Shown: piece by piece, positions 21,153 to 33,976 of the stretch
Layout of the letters: every line of letters begins with the position of its first letter
Numbering within the stretch: the first letter of the stretch is position 1
Assembly (NCBI GenBank): GCA_947396885.1
Contig: OX377205.1
Coordinates: 55,474,676-55,538,675 of the forward strand
Source: Heligmosomoides polygyrus polygyrus
Lineage: Eukaryota; Nematoda; Chromadorea; Rhabditida; Heligmosomidae
Reading direction: 5' to 3'
Length of the DNA: 64,000 bases
Made by a program: the position numbers and the translations under genes
The notes under the pieces: generated by a model
Told to the model about the DNA's origin: nothing
The model's input: only the letters and a program-made list of their open reading frames with translations
Databases searched by the model: none

Positions 21153-24020
21153 TCGTCGTCTTGGGAGTGGAGGATTCTGCGGGCGGGCAAAGGGCTGAAA
21201 GGGCAAACTGGAGATGCTTGGCAATTCAGAAACGAACATTCTCAGAAGCATATAGCAAGTGGGGAACACCTGTCCGGGATCAGCGTTCGAAGCCGCATCA
21301 CGTGCTAACATCTGAAAATCCTATGACCACCTGGTTTCCTACTCTTGTCAGTCTGGACTCCCCCATCAGGCTGGACGCATGCACCTCTCTACCATGTTCC
21401 TTCGTCAGCTCTTAATAATTCGTGAAAGTTTTCCAGAAATCGTTGTTCACGAAGAGGCGCACGAGGATCGGTCTGAAGCTGACACTGACGTCGAACAAGA
21501 GTTCGTAAATGCTTCACATCTATCACACGAGGCACTCACGGAAGGGCTAGAGGACTTCAATGGTGAGGTCGTGCACGGTTTTTGATGATTTGTAGGGAAA
21601 AGGGTAGATGAAGCTCACTCATTTCAATGGATTGTCGGTTTTGTTGGCATGTTCCTTCATTAGCGTTTTCTTGTTGTTGATGATTACCGTAAATGATTTG
21701 TCTGCGACCTCCCTTCAATGCGATTGCTTGAGAAAGGGAAGAATAAGACGTTTGAGGTAGAGTGGCGGGTCAGGGAGCACGGCACGGACAAACACTCGTC
21801 ATTCGCGACAAATCAGGATATCCACTCTTCCCGCCGATGTTTCGCAAGGGATGAGCGGAGTACATTGCGAAGTCTTAACAACACCTAGTAGTGCTTGGAT
21901 TTTCCCAGCCGGCGTACTCGTGAGTGGTGTCAGAAGCCAGTGTCATTTGCCTCGTCAAGTGCAGTTCCCGCTCAGGTTTCGTCATCGTGCAAGGTTTGTG
22001 TGAGAAATGTGCGAATGTCCTCGTAGGAGTAAGAGATACAACTGCGAATGTTCACTGCAGGTCCCCATGGCTACCGCTGTTGGAGATGCCTGAGCAGTTT
22101 CCTAGGCATTTTCACGTTTATTGCCCAATTATGGTTCTCACTTTTCAAAACGTACGCAGCCTTTCCATGAGCTGTAACAGTTCTAATGCATAGACCTCGT
22201 CTCCAAGCAAATCACTTCACTGTTCAATGCTCATCAGATGCCTCTCATGCTGAAATGAGCACTGTCCTGCTGTGTCACTCGGCTTCTCGTGACTTGAGGC
22301 ATGCTATTCGACCTGGGTGCAATGTGGTGAACTACGACTACAATGCCACCACCGTGGAAGAGATAAAAGGTTTTTCCTAGACTGTAAGAGGAGGCAAGTG
22401 TCGAGCTACTCTTATTTAGAGAAAATCAGCCAGTCTTCGACGTCGAAGATAAAGAATTTTGGGCTTCACATCCAGAGCAAGCGGTATCATCTGTCACTCT
22501 GCGGAACAGCAAATGCAGTCAGTTTTTTTCGAATACACCTATCTGTTCCTCTATTTATTTGTATCTCCTTTATTACATTTGAGCATTCCTAAATCTTGAT
22601 CTCTATCGAGACTACAACTCGACTTGCTCATTAGCTGCAATTGCCATCACAAAAGCGTTTGCACAGCACTTCCAATGTTCAGTTCTATGCTCCACTTCTA
22701 GAAACAAATCCACCATTTTCGGCGCAACACCCAGAAACGAGCGACTTTTGCGACATTTAGAATGATTTTCATTCTATTTTAGTGAATAGGAAATTCGTTG
22801 TGATTACAGTTCTCTGTAGAGAAAATTGTTTTCACGGTGAGTAGGTCAGTGTGACGTTTTCGCGCGAGAGTAATTTACCATTAGTTCGGACCTGGTACCA
22901 CCGCTTGTGAAACAGCGAGGTTTTATTGAGAAACTAAAAATTGTAGCGAATAAAACGAGATACGCGCTATAAAGAACGGTTCAGCGGTCCTTCGGCAGAT
23001 GATTCCCTGAAGGATAGGCACGAATCAAGGGGTGATTCGCCAACGGACGTGTCTTCAGCAACTTGTAATAATTGGTTTATTACTTTGTTCCACGGATCTC
23101 ACTCGATAGAGAGCCTTCGAGCTCTCCTGTTAGGATACTCTCCTGTTAGGAGGTATCTCGGGCCGCTTGTCGCAGGGCCACGAAACGCGTCCCCTGGTGG
23201 TGGATAGGAGAATGAATCGCGAACCAAATGCGACCGTGTACTGCCCACAGACGCAGGTGGGATGCAGGGGATGGACTCCTTGCTCCTGCTGTGCCGGGTC
23301 GACTCGTTCTTTGTGTGGAAGGACATGTTCATGCACAGTAGGAACGGATGTGCTGGCGCCTGCGCGGATTGTATCTCGTTGGCCCGGCCAAAAGCTTGCA
23401 CTCGGTAAACTGGGAGTACATCGTAAGGCGATTCGAGGCCGCCTTAAAAGTCTTGCCCTATCCCCTCGGACAGTCTAGCTGGCTACACGGAGTTCTTCGC
23501 CTGCGCGACAGAGCCTGACTAGCTACCGTGTGTACTCAAGTCAAACACATCAGCACTAAAGGGACTCATTCCCCTAGTCGGACAGGTCTAGTGTCTTCCT
23601 GTCGTCGTAATCTTTCCAATTACTGTAGGTGGGATCGGGTGCGGTATCCAGCTATACTATGGTTCCGATGCACGAAGAAAAAAGGAATACAATTTATTTT
23701 AATCAAAATCGGAAGGTTACAAATAAATCTAGAACAAGGAGCAAAGAGGAGACTAGATGAAAGCTAAACCAAGACTGAACCTAGTTGCTTAGATCTGGAG
23801 GCTTTTATAGAATCTTCTAGAGGCGTGTCTGCCGTGAGCTCCTCGGACTCTCCGTGCGGTACGAGTTGATGGCTCTGGGGTCGTCGCTGGCATATCCGCA
23901 GGAGCAGGTCGCAAAATTCCCCTGGATACGTTCCTCCACCTCATGCTCTTAACTAACACTTGCAGAATACACCGGTCCCGGTATATTCCACACCCTAACC
24001 CCGAAAGAGCCCCCATTTCT
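21153..24020. other. No confirmed gene; one possible exon
   Basis: An acidic open stretch at 21393-21583 (MFLRQLLIIRESFPEIVVHE..., rich in E and D, then a GT at ggtgag near 21561) has exon-like composition, but I recognise no family and see no partner exons. The rest has only short frames. The stretch 23100-23900 is GC-rich and unlike its surroundings. Near 23410-23620 it looks like a retroelement noncoding end, but I cannot assign it. Confidence 0.35.
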
Positions 24021-24024
24021 GCAG

Positions 24025-24620
24025 CGATGAGAAGGACGAGAGGCTGCTAAAATCTCCGGGCCTAGCGAGGTTGCGCAAATTGAGAAAGATTAGGATGACG
24101 ATCTGTGCTTACAACGCCCGCACGCTCGCATCGGAAGTCCGTCGAGGACCTGATGATGCAAGCCAGAAAGATCAAGTGCGACACCATTAGACTGACCGAG
24201 ACGAGAAGATACCACCCCCTACACGCCGCCTACGGCTCCGGAGAAGAACTCTTCCTCGGAACATGCGACAGCAGGGGAGTTGGCGGCGTTGGTGTCCTCG
24301 TCAACACGCGCTTGGCCATGAACTTCGATTCGTACGAGTCTCTGACAAGCCGAATCAGAAGTCTGCGACTGAAGCGATGTGGCTCCGTGCCAGCTTTGAC
24401 TGTGTTCGTCGCGTATGCCCCAGCATCGACGACGACGAAGAGGGCGAAGCCTTCTACGTGGAGCTGGAGAAGTTCTATGAGGAAGATTACACCTTCTACA
24501 ATGTGATCGTCGGCGACTTCAACGCCATGATCGGGTCACGAAGGTCGCCGGAAGAACTTCTAATCGGAACCCACGGTTTGGAGTGGAACGAGCATGGTGC
24601 AAGGCTGTCTGAGTTAAGTC
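24025..24620 (+). pseudogene. RTE family C endonuclease fragment
   Basis: In shifting frames: TICAYNARTLASE (24096), DLMMQARKIKCDTIRLTETRR (catalytic Glu region), SRGVGGVGVLVNTRLAMN, ALTVFVAYAP, AFYVELEKFYEED and IVGDFNAMIG (the GDFNA motif), ending at GTHGLEWNEHGARLSE. Frameshifts occur near 24125, 24330 and 24425. The reverse transcriptase is absent; the fragment ends at a run of ten C. A shorter copy is at 39485-39751. Confidence 0.8.
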
Positions 24621-24989
24621 CCCCCCCCCACCCTCTATCGCTTCGTGCGAGCTACACGAGGTTGAGAAACACGAGTAGCTGCAGGAGCCTATGTTTTGCT
24701 CTCGTCTGAGACTTCTGGGATGAGCGAACCTTCCTCGGAGCTCTCTTCGTCTCAGGTTTTTGAAAAGACCCGCTTCTGCACCATACTTGGCTCAGCAGAA
24801 CGAACTCCACTCTCCCGACGGGGTTGATTTAAAACGGTCCGCCTGCCGCAGATGGTGCTGTTAGACTTTGGAACGCACGCCTTCCCAACTACGCGCCTTT
24901 GCGCTTGTTGTTCGCGCTCAGCCATCCCTGTGTTCTCGCGCGTGTTCACCACCTCCCCCACACGAAAGCTCTTTGCTCCTGCAACGGAA

Positions 24990-27190
24990 TTTGTTACAGG
25001 TACCTGGATTTGATGTTGAGCACCCTCCCTTCCGTATCCGGAAGTATCTCGTCAGAGGACCGTAGCGCTCCATCTTGCTTCATGTTGTCACAACATAGCG
25101 AGACATCCTTTATCTCTCCCGGCTTCAGGCATAGTCGCTCAGCCACTGTGACAGCCTTAGAAGCTTTTGATCTATGCTGCCGCACCGCAGCTTCCTTAGC
25201 TTTAGCTCCTCTGTGTTGACGCCTCCTTCCGCTGGTCACCTCTACCTGACCTCGCGACGACTGAACGTTTGGTGGCAGGCTCCAGCCTAACTTTTTCAGC
25301 GCACTTGTGCCCAACATAATCATGTCGTCGCCTCCGGCCATTACAAATAGGCCGATCCTATGCCGTGGGCCCTTGTCAACCTGTACCGTTAGCTTAACGG
25401 CACCTTTGGCGCATAGGGTTGCCTGACGCATCGTAGACTGCTTTGCTCCATTCGAGATCAATTTCCTCGACGCCAGAGTTTAGGTCGTGCCCGTTTTGAA
25501 GTGCATCCACAAGCATCTGCAGTGATATAATGCCTACCTGCGAACCAGTGTTCAAGAGGGCAATTCGTGTCATGCCCAACAATTGGACCCGCGCCGTTGT
25601 TTCGTCCACCAGATCTTCGTGGAGACCATCCGCTTTGGTGACTTCACATCTCCACTTACTGAGTGAGGTCGTAAAGATTTTCGGCTCCCTTTGCGGTTAA
25701 GCCGTCTCCGTGGATTTATCCTTGACTCGCACTGCTTTCTGCTGTGCGCAGTTTTTCTTCAAGTGCCCAACCCTGTTACTGTTTAAGCACTTCCTTTATC
25801 TAGGTTTTCGTGTTTGGCTCTATGGGTATCCGTGCTACCTCCCGGCGTATTCCCTGGCGGAGAGTCGTTGGATACACCGCCGTCAGAAAGGGGCGGGGCG
25901 AGGGGCGCGCCGAGGACAATATGTTCGGATCCCTGCCTTCACATGGAGGCATCGCATTTCTAATTACTTCCCTTGGCCCTAAATCTCTATCCTGAGCTGA
26001 TTTCGTTCTTGAGACAAGGGTCAGAACCTTGTTCACCATATTTGGAACAAAAGAGTCTTCAGCTGTAGCGCCAAGGCTTTCTTCAGGTCCCGCCAATGTA
26101 GAACTGACCGGAATCACCCATAGTATCTAGCTGAGGCGAAAAGTTAAAGAATTTGGGTGAAAACTGAAAGAATCTAGAGGGAAGAGCGACGTTCTCCTTT
26201 CCTCAACTGCCTCCATAACCGAACCGACTGGAAAACGACTTGAGAGATCTCCGAGATGCTCTTCCCAGTCGTCTCCTATCAGTTGTTAGGTTTCTGGACT
26301 TTCGAGCGCAACAAACTTGTCCAAATAGGGCGGCGCCGGCAGGGCGGAAAATGGGCCTTGGGCAGCACGGTGTACCGAACGACTGCCTCCTGTATCTCCT
26401 CGACCACTTCCTGGCCTGTCCAACGCCTTAGTATGATTTCCTCCGCGTCCTCCTTATGCACGCTTGACCTCGGGCACGTCCACCTGTTCCCGCATTGCTT
26501 CCGCCATGCGCTTGCTTCTCTCTCACCGTTGCGCCATGACCTTTACCACCTATTAGGCCAAATCCTTCTGCGCGATCTCCATTGCCGTCTAGAGCTGGAG
26601 GTATTTCAGCCAGTTGGTCAACTGACTTACCAGCTCTCCGGCTGTGTGGACGCATCGTCTTCTCTCAACTTCACGAGAGAGTCTCCACCAAATCCTCAAA
26701 ACTACTCTTACGTACGTGCTTTGCTAGGGCTTAGGCTACTGCCTTAGGGTTAACCATCCATCTCGGACAACAGCAAATGCGACAGCATGTCATCCCGAAA
26801 CCCTAAGCTCATGCGGAACTTTAGCACAAAGTCTCTGAAGTGCTTTCCTTGAGGATCCTTGTACCTCTCCGCATCGGGTAGGACTATTGCCGCGTATACC
26901 GCGCCTAACGCCTCTCCTGCGTTACAAGACCCACTTGAGGATCTGCACGATCTAGTCGTCGACCGGCTCACGGCCTTCGTCGGCTGAGGCGATGCGCTCA
27001 TCCTTCTTTGCAGACACCGATTCTGACCGAATCTTTGATTGCTCGTGAACGTCTCTTCTAGAAATTTTCCCTGGGCAGCTGCTAACGGATGAAAGCCCGC
27101 ACGATAGACCACATCGTCCAAATCAGGCGCCTTCCGCCGATCGTGCACCGGCACTCCACCAGTGTTCTTACTCGGTTCCGCTTGAAACAC
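24990..27190 (-). pseudogene. LTR-retrotransposon Gag-protease remnant
   Basis: Reading leftward from 27190: a Gag-like segment ending DAERYKDPQGKHFRDFVLKFRM then SLGFRDDMLSHLLL. Several broken frames follow (26650-26280). Around 25750-25800 there is a zinc-knuckle-like C-x2-S-x4-H-x4-C in which the second Cys is Ser, and then an aspartic protease start IALLNTGSQVGIIS in which the catalytic D of the usual DTGS is N. A downstream flap and terminal helix (FVMAGGDDMIMLGTSALKKLGW) follow at about 25300. No RT, RNase H or integrase and no LTRs are identified. I cannot say whether it is Gypsy or BEL. Confidence 0.65.
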
Positions 27191-27400
27191 GGAGCATTAT
27201 TAAGGTGGGCCAAAAGTAATGAGACAAATTCAACAAATTTCTTTATCCTACTATATATAATCGGCTAATGTCACGTGCCCGTCACGGGGAGAGGGACTGA
27301 AGCCAAAGGCGTATGCCAGCCGGGCTTTCTTTGAGCTTAACCATTTGCGATTGCTGGCGAACTATATTCTTGGCAGCTGATCGTCCAAGTTTACGAGATA

Positions 27401-29100
27401 GGCCTATGTTATACTTCGGAGACGCGTCGCCGACGTCGGCCACGCTGTGCTGTAGGGGCTGCTACGCACTGCGTCCAAGGGTGACAGGAAATGCGCTCCG
27501 ATGGAGTGTTATGATTGTGGGTTGGTTCTTCGTTCCAGGAACTGCCATCACCACCACCGTATTCGAATTACAAAATCGAGAAGTGCAAAAGACGCCGTCT
27601 TGCGAACACAAAAGTGCAATTCACTAGAACACTGAGTGTTTGGGAGGGAGTGGGATCCTAAACCTTAGCTCCCCTTCACTTTGTCACATTTCTTCCTTTT
27701 TGTGTCCTTCTCAGCCGTTCTGTTCTCATTTTCTAGGCCTATTTGCTTCCTTGTAGAGCAAGTAATACTGAATAGAACTGTGCAGAAAATAAGTAGTGTT
27801 TTCTCGCTTTCTGAAATGGTAATGCAAACCTCTGCGAAGAGCTTTTTCGAGATAGAATTCTTACTAATTAAGAGTTAAATTTTCCTTTGAACTTCGAGAA
27901 TTCCGCGTAAATTTAATTTAAATACGATTTAACGAAAAAGGTCTTTGCTAAACCGAAAATGCTGGTAAAATCGTTAAATTGGTAAATCAATAGTCGTTAA
28001 ATGCCCAACACTATCCCGTACTTCTATTATTATTTTGTCTATAATATATAATTTGTCCATAATCAATTAGTAGTTATAATTAGTAGTTTGTTATAATCTC
28101 TTTAAAAAGTGATCTATCGATTGATTTGTGCTTCTTTTAAAGTTTAAAACCTAAAAACGCACTATATCTTGCGAAAAATACAGGGTATCCTAAAAAATAC
28201 AGGTACTGTTTGAATGGTTCTAACATTGCTGCTAGTGAAAACTTTGAAGACGTTTGAGACTCATATGAAAGCACAGATAACGAGATTTATGTAACGTGTA
28301 AATAGCCCCGTCTGAAACCTTGCATTTCGGACTTGTTTGATTGCGCATGGTCTGAATGCTTACAATCTTGTTGCTACTTGGCCACATTAACCTATGATGT
28401 GCTTTTTTGATGCTTAGAACTTGACAGTGACGCGAAAGACATGTGGCATGCGAGTTTAGTGATTGCACGTTTAAATGAGAGCAGCAGCCCCATCTTCCAA
28501 GACGGATTCTGGGGAGTGATGAAACAGCATTAAAGCTGAATGGAGAGGTTAATCAGCATAATTGCAGCTACTGGGCGGCGGAAAAGGCTGCTGGGTAATG
28601 GCGCATACCCCGCGGCGTATCGCGGGCAGTGACTTCAGAGTATGCCTCATTCGACATCTCACGCATCGCTTTCTCAAGATCGCTTTGAAAACCTGCTTGT
28701 AATCACACTTATCCATCCTTCTAAAAGCCAAATTTGGTTAGTAAGAGAAAATTCGGCAGATTAACAGTGGCTGAGCAGACTACCGTACATACAGAACAAA
28801 AAATCATCAAGTCTTGAACTATTAAGAAGAATTAAGAATTGAATTTTTTTTTGAAGGTTAAGGAAAGCACAAAATGTATGCAAGTTCGAGGCAGATGTGA
28901 TCAGCTAGCCTTTCTATGAACAGACTGGTTACCAAATGATGACATTGAAAACGCGCTCCGATGCTAAAAATGCGCTCCGATGCTCTCCTGTCAACGACGT
29001 CTCCGACGCCACCACAGAATCTGTTGACGACGCCGCCGACGTCGATCACGACGTTGGTGACGGGCTGTCGGTGACGGGTCGCCGAAGTATAACATAGGCC
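27401..29100. mobile_element. 1.7-kb element with GGCCTATGTTATACTTCGG termini
   Basis: ggcctatgttatacttcgg starts at 27401 and its exact inverse ends at 29100, with ATA on both sides (27398-27400 and 29101-29103). The interior is AT-rich without long frames except near the ends, where GACGTCG-type words are repeated. It is non-autonomous. A 48-bp hairpin version of the same termini is at 33929-33976. Confidence 0.65.
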
Positions 29101-29148
29101 ATATTCAAGAGGCAACGCGTCATGGTATGAATGGGGATCGAGTGCAGA

Positions 29149-29355
29149 GCGTAGGGATTCAGGTGGCGTGCAATAGACGTCATTCAGGTGCGTCTGGATT
29201 CAGAATACGTGCTGAAGACGTCGTTCAACGTGCGTAGGGATTCAGAAAACCTGCGCTAGACGTCGTCCAACGTGCCTAGGGATTCAGAAGACGTGCTGAT
29301 GATGTCGATCAACGTACGTAGGGATTCAGAAGACGCGCTGAAGACGTCGTCCAAC
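29149..29355. repeat. Tandem repeat, about 45-bp unit, five copies
   Basis: The unit is built from cgtgcgtagggattcagaag, acgtgctgaagacgtcgtcc and aa, with substitutions and small indels between copies. Confidence 0.75.
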
Positions 29356-30059
29356 TTGGGATTCCGAGCAAGGGCGACCAATAGGAAAGGACCAATAAAG
29401 GGGGACCATTAGAGGGGGAGAGTGAATAAGGGGGACCAGCATTTTCCCTCAACGTTCAGTGTGTGTAGGATTTCTGAAGACGGCTTACAGAAGTCATGGC
29501 ACGTGTGTTAGAGTGCAGAAGAAGTGTCATAGACGTCGTGGCAACGTAGTGACACGTGAATCGGTACTCAGTGTCACATGTGCGTGCTTGACTCTCACTC
29601 CGTTACACATAGGAAAGGAAGTATTTCGGGAGGGGGAGGGAGGGGTAGAGAGAGTGACCACGGGATTCGGAAGAGTATTGTTGCCGTCGGACAGTAAGTG
29701 GTGTCGACCAATACCGATTCATTTTAATTATGATTTTCATGATTAAGCACCGGATTGGGACATTCATTACCCGTTTCTCGACACGTAGAGAACGAGTGCT
29801 TCGGAGAATAAACCGCGTGCATGTGATGGAGGGTGGATGGGCTTCATATGCGCAGTGAAAATTCTGCCCTACCATATCCCACTGCTCTATTCTATATAGT
29901 AAAGCCAGTTTTTTTACTGTAAGAAGGCTTAAGGAAGAAAGGAGGAAGATTGGGGTTGTTCTAATCTCGGGGTTTGGGGGCGAAGACCCCAACCAGACGA
30001 TTGGCGGCGGCCGCTAGGCCGCTGAACGTCTGGTCTCTTTATAACTCAATTACAACTCA
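29356..30059. other. No gene; purine-rich stretch and a short hairpin
   Basis: 29380-29440 is a GA-rich relative of the 12.5-13.5 kb repeats. At 29992-30033 accagacg...cgtctggt encloses a GGCGGCGGCCGC-rich loop, a fold-back of about 42 bases. Confidence 0.5.
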
Positions 30060-30870
30060 ACAGTGCTGAGGAATGTATTCGCCATTAAGGTCAACGATTT
30101 TGCTACAATCGATCAGCCAACTTCCTGATCCCATCCTTCCAAAAATGCTTAGGCTAGGTGTTGATCCACTGCTCGTTATGGTTGTCGAGGTTTGCTTGGG
30201 CCCTTGTGTCCCTTCCGACCATGAAGTTCTATAGGCTCAAGAAGTAGTGGTAGTCGCATGGAGAGATGTCCGGCGAATACGGTGGGTGAGGCATGTGAAC
30301 GTAGCCTAGCTGAGCAAGCTTATCCGTGGTCACCTCTGCCCGATGGGGTGCGACATTGTCGAAGAGGAGGACCTTCTTGAAGCGCTGGGACCGAATAAGT
30401 ACGAGTCGCCGGTCCATCTCTTCTGTTTCTTTCGCCATGGCCTTGGAGTCCATCATCGTGATTTTGGGAAACGGCTTCCAGTATACCAGTCCATGGGCGC
30501 AGACTCAAAACTCAGAAGGTGCTTTTCGCCGTGAACATTTCGCTCAACAAAGGTCGGTAACAGGTCACCAGGCCTCACCCAGATTCGCTGTTTGGCAGGG
30601 TTAAGGTAAAAGACGTACTTCTCATCTTGCTTGACTATTGAGTCCAGGCTGCTTGGCGTTGGGAATTGGGCGAGATTTGCGCGACACAGGTTGACTCGTC
30701 AGACTGGGGTTTCGGCATGCATCTGGAAAGGGCGAAAATGGTCACTTCTCGGGTGGCCTTCAGTAAGTAGCAAACAGCCATACAAATACGAGAAGCACGA
30801 AACCGGACTTCAGTCAGGACATATATGGGCACGAAATGGAGAGTCTCATTACTTTTGCCCCCCCCCCCCC
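30060..30870 (-). pseudogene. Mariner transposase, decayed
   Basis: Minus-strand fragments in several frames include LNPAKQRIWVRPGDLLP, FDNVAPHRAEVTTDKL (the second catalytic Asp region), LGYVHMPHPPYSPDISPCDYH (the SPD...CDYH catalytic end of mariner DD34D enzymes) and a degraded C-terminus to about 30060. The N-terminal DNA-binding half is missing or unreadable. It is distinct in sequence from the mariner at 38139-39420. Confidence 0.75.
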
Positions 30871-30981
30871 TAATACCTAGTACATACACAGAGTATTGAT
30901 AAGCAAGGAGAGTAACGCTTATGTCGCTGATGAGATGCGGTACGGTGCAAGTGGACTATAGTGGCGGGAGTCAGACTTCGC

Positions 30982-33928
30982 GGGGGGGGGGGGGGGAGGG
31001 GTGGGGTGAAAGTCCAGTGCTCGTTTGGCGCCTCTTTTTTCAATTTTCTATTATTAGTTTGACAAAGTGTTTTACGTTGGCTTTCAGTTTTGTGGATAGC
31101 ATTAGCATTCTGTTCTTACACGCTGGTCACCATTCATTATTAAGAGCGAGTTTTACGTCGTTTAAGAGTTGCGAAGCTTCTCTGCAGTCTGCAAAGCTTA
31201 TATAAGCATCTCTTCAATGGCTTTGGAAATTTCTTAAAAGATGTGAGGAACAAACGAACTCATCGCAACGTGCAGTGGCTACGCTGAGGTTCTTCGCAAC
31301 TTGCTCCGAAGAACTCATGTGTACACAGTGGGAAGTGGAGCCCATGTTACAAAGGTGCATCTCACAAATGAAGGATACTGGCCGCGGTGGCGCTTTAGTA
31401 CAGCTTCGAACGCTGATTCTGTGTTCCGAATCTGCTTCAGAGACCTGGGAACAGAGTTGTGAACCAACTTCGTCTCGTTGGCCTGCGCCTGCGTGCAAAG
31501 TCTTCTTCCAATCACATAGGGCGAGCTGAAGTAGGCTGGAAACAGTGTTGTCTGCCGAGGAGTGGAGTGGAGCGCAATGCGAGGTGAAGCGGTGTGCTGA
31601 GAAGGAAGAGGCTGTGGTTCGACTTCCTGGTGCGGCCCTATTTTAGCACTTCATATGAAGGATCCGCTACAATCAGTCAGAGCTCTCCATGTAAAATCGC
31701 AATGAAAAATTTCGCCAGAAAGGAGACGGGATTCATTCCTCTCCTTGTACTTCACGACTCCAGATGTGGAAATGTTTTTTCACCCAAACATAGGCCAAAG
31801 AGGTCGCTTAAGGCGCTGGTCACTATTATGAGGCCCGGTTTAAAAAGCTCGATAGATTACAATAGGCTACTGTAGGTATGGCTGAGTAAGGGTGATGAGG
31901 TCGAGATCAATACCAAAAACGCATGTCTCTAGACAAGGTTTGAGCGAAATCGATTATCATGGCCGACCATCCGTACTTACATATGGGTGATCATTGCCTT
32001 AAACAACCCCTAGGAAATTTTTTTCGATCCCGCACTCGTAGAAGACAATATTGCTGATTTACCTTCCAATTTAAATATGTTCTCACCAGCGTTGTCTTGG
32101 CGTGCCGGAGTTTAGTCTCGCTGATAGCTCCTACGAAATAAGAAAAGAAAATGGTTAGCAGCTTCGCATATGTATGTTTGGATCGAAAAAACATTCCCAT
32201 CTCTGGAGTGCTGAAAGTAACAATAAATCTGGTTCCCTTTCTGACGGACCTTTTTGGTTGCGGTTTCCAATTTGGAGCAATAGCTCATCGTTTCGTGTCT
32301 TTTTTAGGAAGTGAAAGCCTTGCATCGCCGGCAGTCCGAACTACAGGACCCTCCATCTCACCGTGGCGCTTCTCTACCACTACGCCAGCACAGCTCGATC
32401 ACCAGCGTCGTTTCCAGCCTATAAGTAGGCTCAAGTAGCTTAATGGAGTTCGGCTTCTGTAATTGGCAGTCTCTATGCGTACGCAGAGGGCCAATAAGGC
32501 AAAGTGTAAATAGTGGACAACTCCATTCTCAGATGTCCGTTGCAGAAATGGGACGTACATATATCCGGGAATCAGCGCTCAAAGCTGCTCCACGTGGTGT
32601 ACATACCATCTCAAAGTGCCGCTGCGACATGGTGTCCTTCCATTGTCAGCTCCTCTACTTTTCTACTCCTCTGAGTTGTATAGTGAGGCGAAGTTGTTCT
32701 AATTTCCCGTACTGACGAATATTGTAGTTAGCCTCGTCGAAGAAATTTTCCTCTAGCCGCATTGCGATGGTATGCAGCCGTCATACAGCCGTCATAGCAT
32801 TTTAAGCAACTCACGACCAGATTTTTAGCCTGCATGTGACCTCAAGAGTTCGACATGTCCTTCGTCCAGTGTTCCCGGTGACCAGGTAGTTTCATCGGAG
32901 TCAACGCGCACAGCACGAAGTGTGTTTTTTCGATGGAGGCATCTGCTTGAACAGGGCAACATTCATTTCGACTCACATCGGAGTCGTGCTGCCGTCGAGG
33001 AACAAAAACAACCGAGCTTTTATGCAGTACTCCGACTTTACCGGTAAGGTTGTTCTAGATTCCCTTGGAGCTTCGAACGGCAGGACTTTCCATGGTGACT
33101 GTGTTTCAAACTCAAATTTCAACCGATGTCATGCGCTTTCTATATCACATCGCCAATGCGGCTCTCAACAGTTTCTGACCCAAGCACTGATCAACAAATA
33201 GAGCGAAAAAACAAGTAAAGAAACAGTGCAAATGGAGTGATGTGAGAGTCCTAAATGGTGTTTTATAGTCTATCGACCCACAGACGCTGCGACCGGAGAA
33301 CTCAGTGACTCGAAGGTTCTTCCGATGGCTATTCACGGAGCGAGTTGCGGATGGTGCCTTCCTCGACTTCTTCCTCTCCGGAAAGGAGGATGACGCTACT
33401 CAGATCGTGAACCTTCTCCAAGGAGTCACGAAGAAAAAGGTGGGAGCAGAGAGTGCGCGGAGTGCTCCAGCGCCTCGCCTGCGATCCTTCCTGTACTGTC
33501 CTAATTGCTTCTTTCACCGGGAGCTGATTGTTTTCCCCACTCGCTAGGCAACGCGCGTACTGCGGAGCGATTCTGTCGTGTGTCTGTGTTCGGCTGAGCC
33601 GTCTCACTCATCGCCGTCTCCATGGTTTTCGGCCTCATTCTCTGCTTTGCTAAGCGATACCATTATGCTGCTGCATCAGCGATTTCCTGGGCTTTGGAGA
33701 GAGGTGTTCTGGCGTTCACTGAAGCTCGCTAACATTCAGGTTGCGGTGCGCTTCATTCCTCGGTTCGCCTCGAGAGAAATAGCTCCTCACAACAGGTGCG
33801 TCTCCATTATCATGATTCACATCATTGCCGCCACCACCGCCGTCTGCGCTCTAGCTGACATCTTGCCGCAAAAGTGTGCGGCTGCTGCACCCGTTCGTCG
33901 CCGCCGGCAAGCTCTGGTTGCTGCCTTC
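30982..33928. other. No confirmed gene
   Basis: It begins with a run of 15 G. Termini related to the 21-kb MITE occur at 31523 (gagctgaagtaggctggaaa) and, inverted, at 32410-32436, so 31523-32440 may be an old 0.9-kb element. A stretch at 33305-33440 (RRFFRWLFTERVADGAFLDFFL then KEDDATQIVNLLQGVTKKK, read in one frame) has protein-like composition but no family I know. The rest is empty of signal. Confidence 0.4.
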
Positions 33929-33976
33929 GGCCTATGTTATACATCTCCGACACGTCGTCGAAGTATAACATAGGCC
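33929..33976. repeat. 48-bp fold-back of the GGCCTATGTTATAC termini
   Basis: ggcctatgttatac and gtataacataggcc are only about 20 bases apart. This looks like an extreme internal deletion of the element type at 27401-29100. The flanks TTC and TTA do not form an exact duplication. Confidence 0.6.

Larger units (their letters stand above)
27203..30870 (-). mobile_element. Probable mariner expanded by internal insertion
   Basis: The left end reads aggtgggccaaaagtaatga after TA (27201-27202). The right end reads the inverse, tcattacttttgcccc, before TA (30871-30872), apart from an expanded C13 run. The transposase lies only in the right 0.8 kb and is minus-strand, so about 2.4 kb of foreign sequence, including the element at 27401-29100, separates it from its 3' terminal repeat. 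The pairing of these two ends is an inference. Confidence 0.5.
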
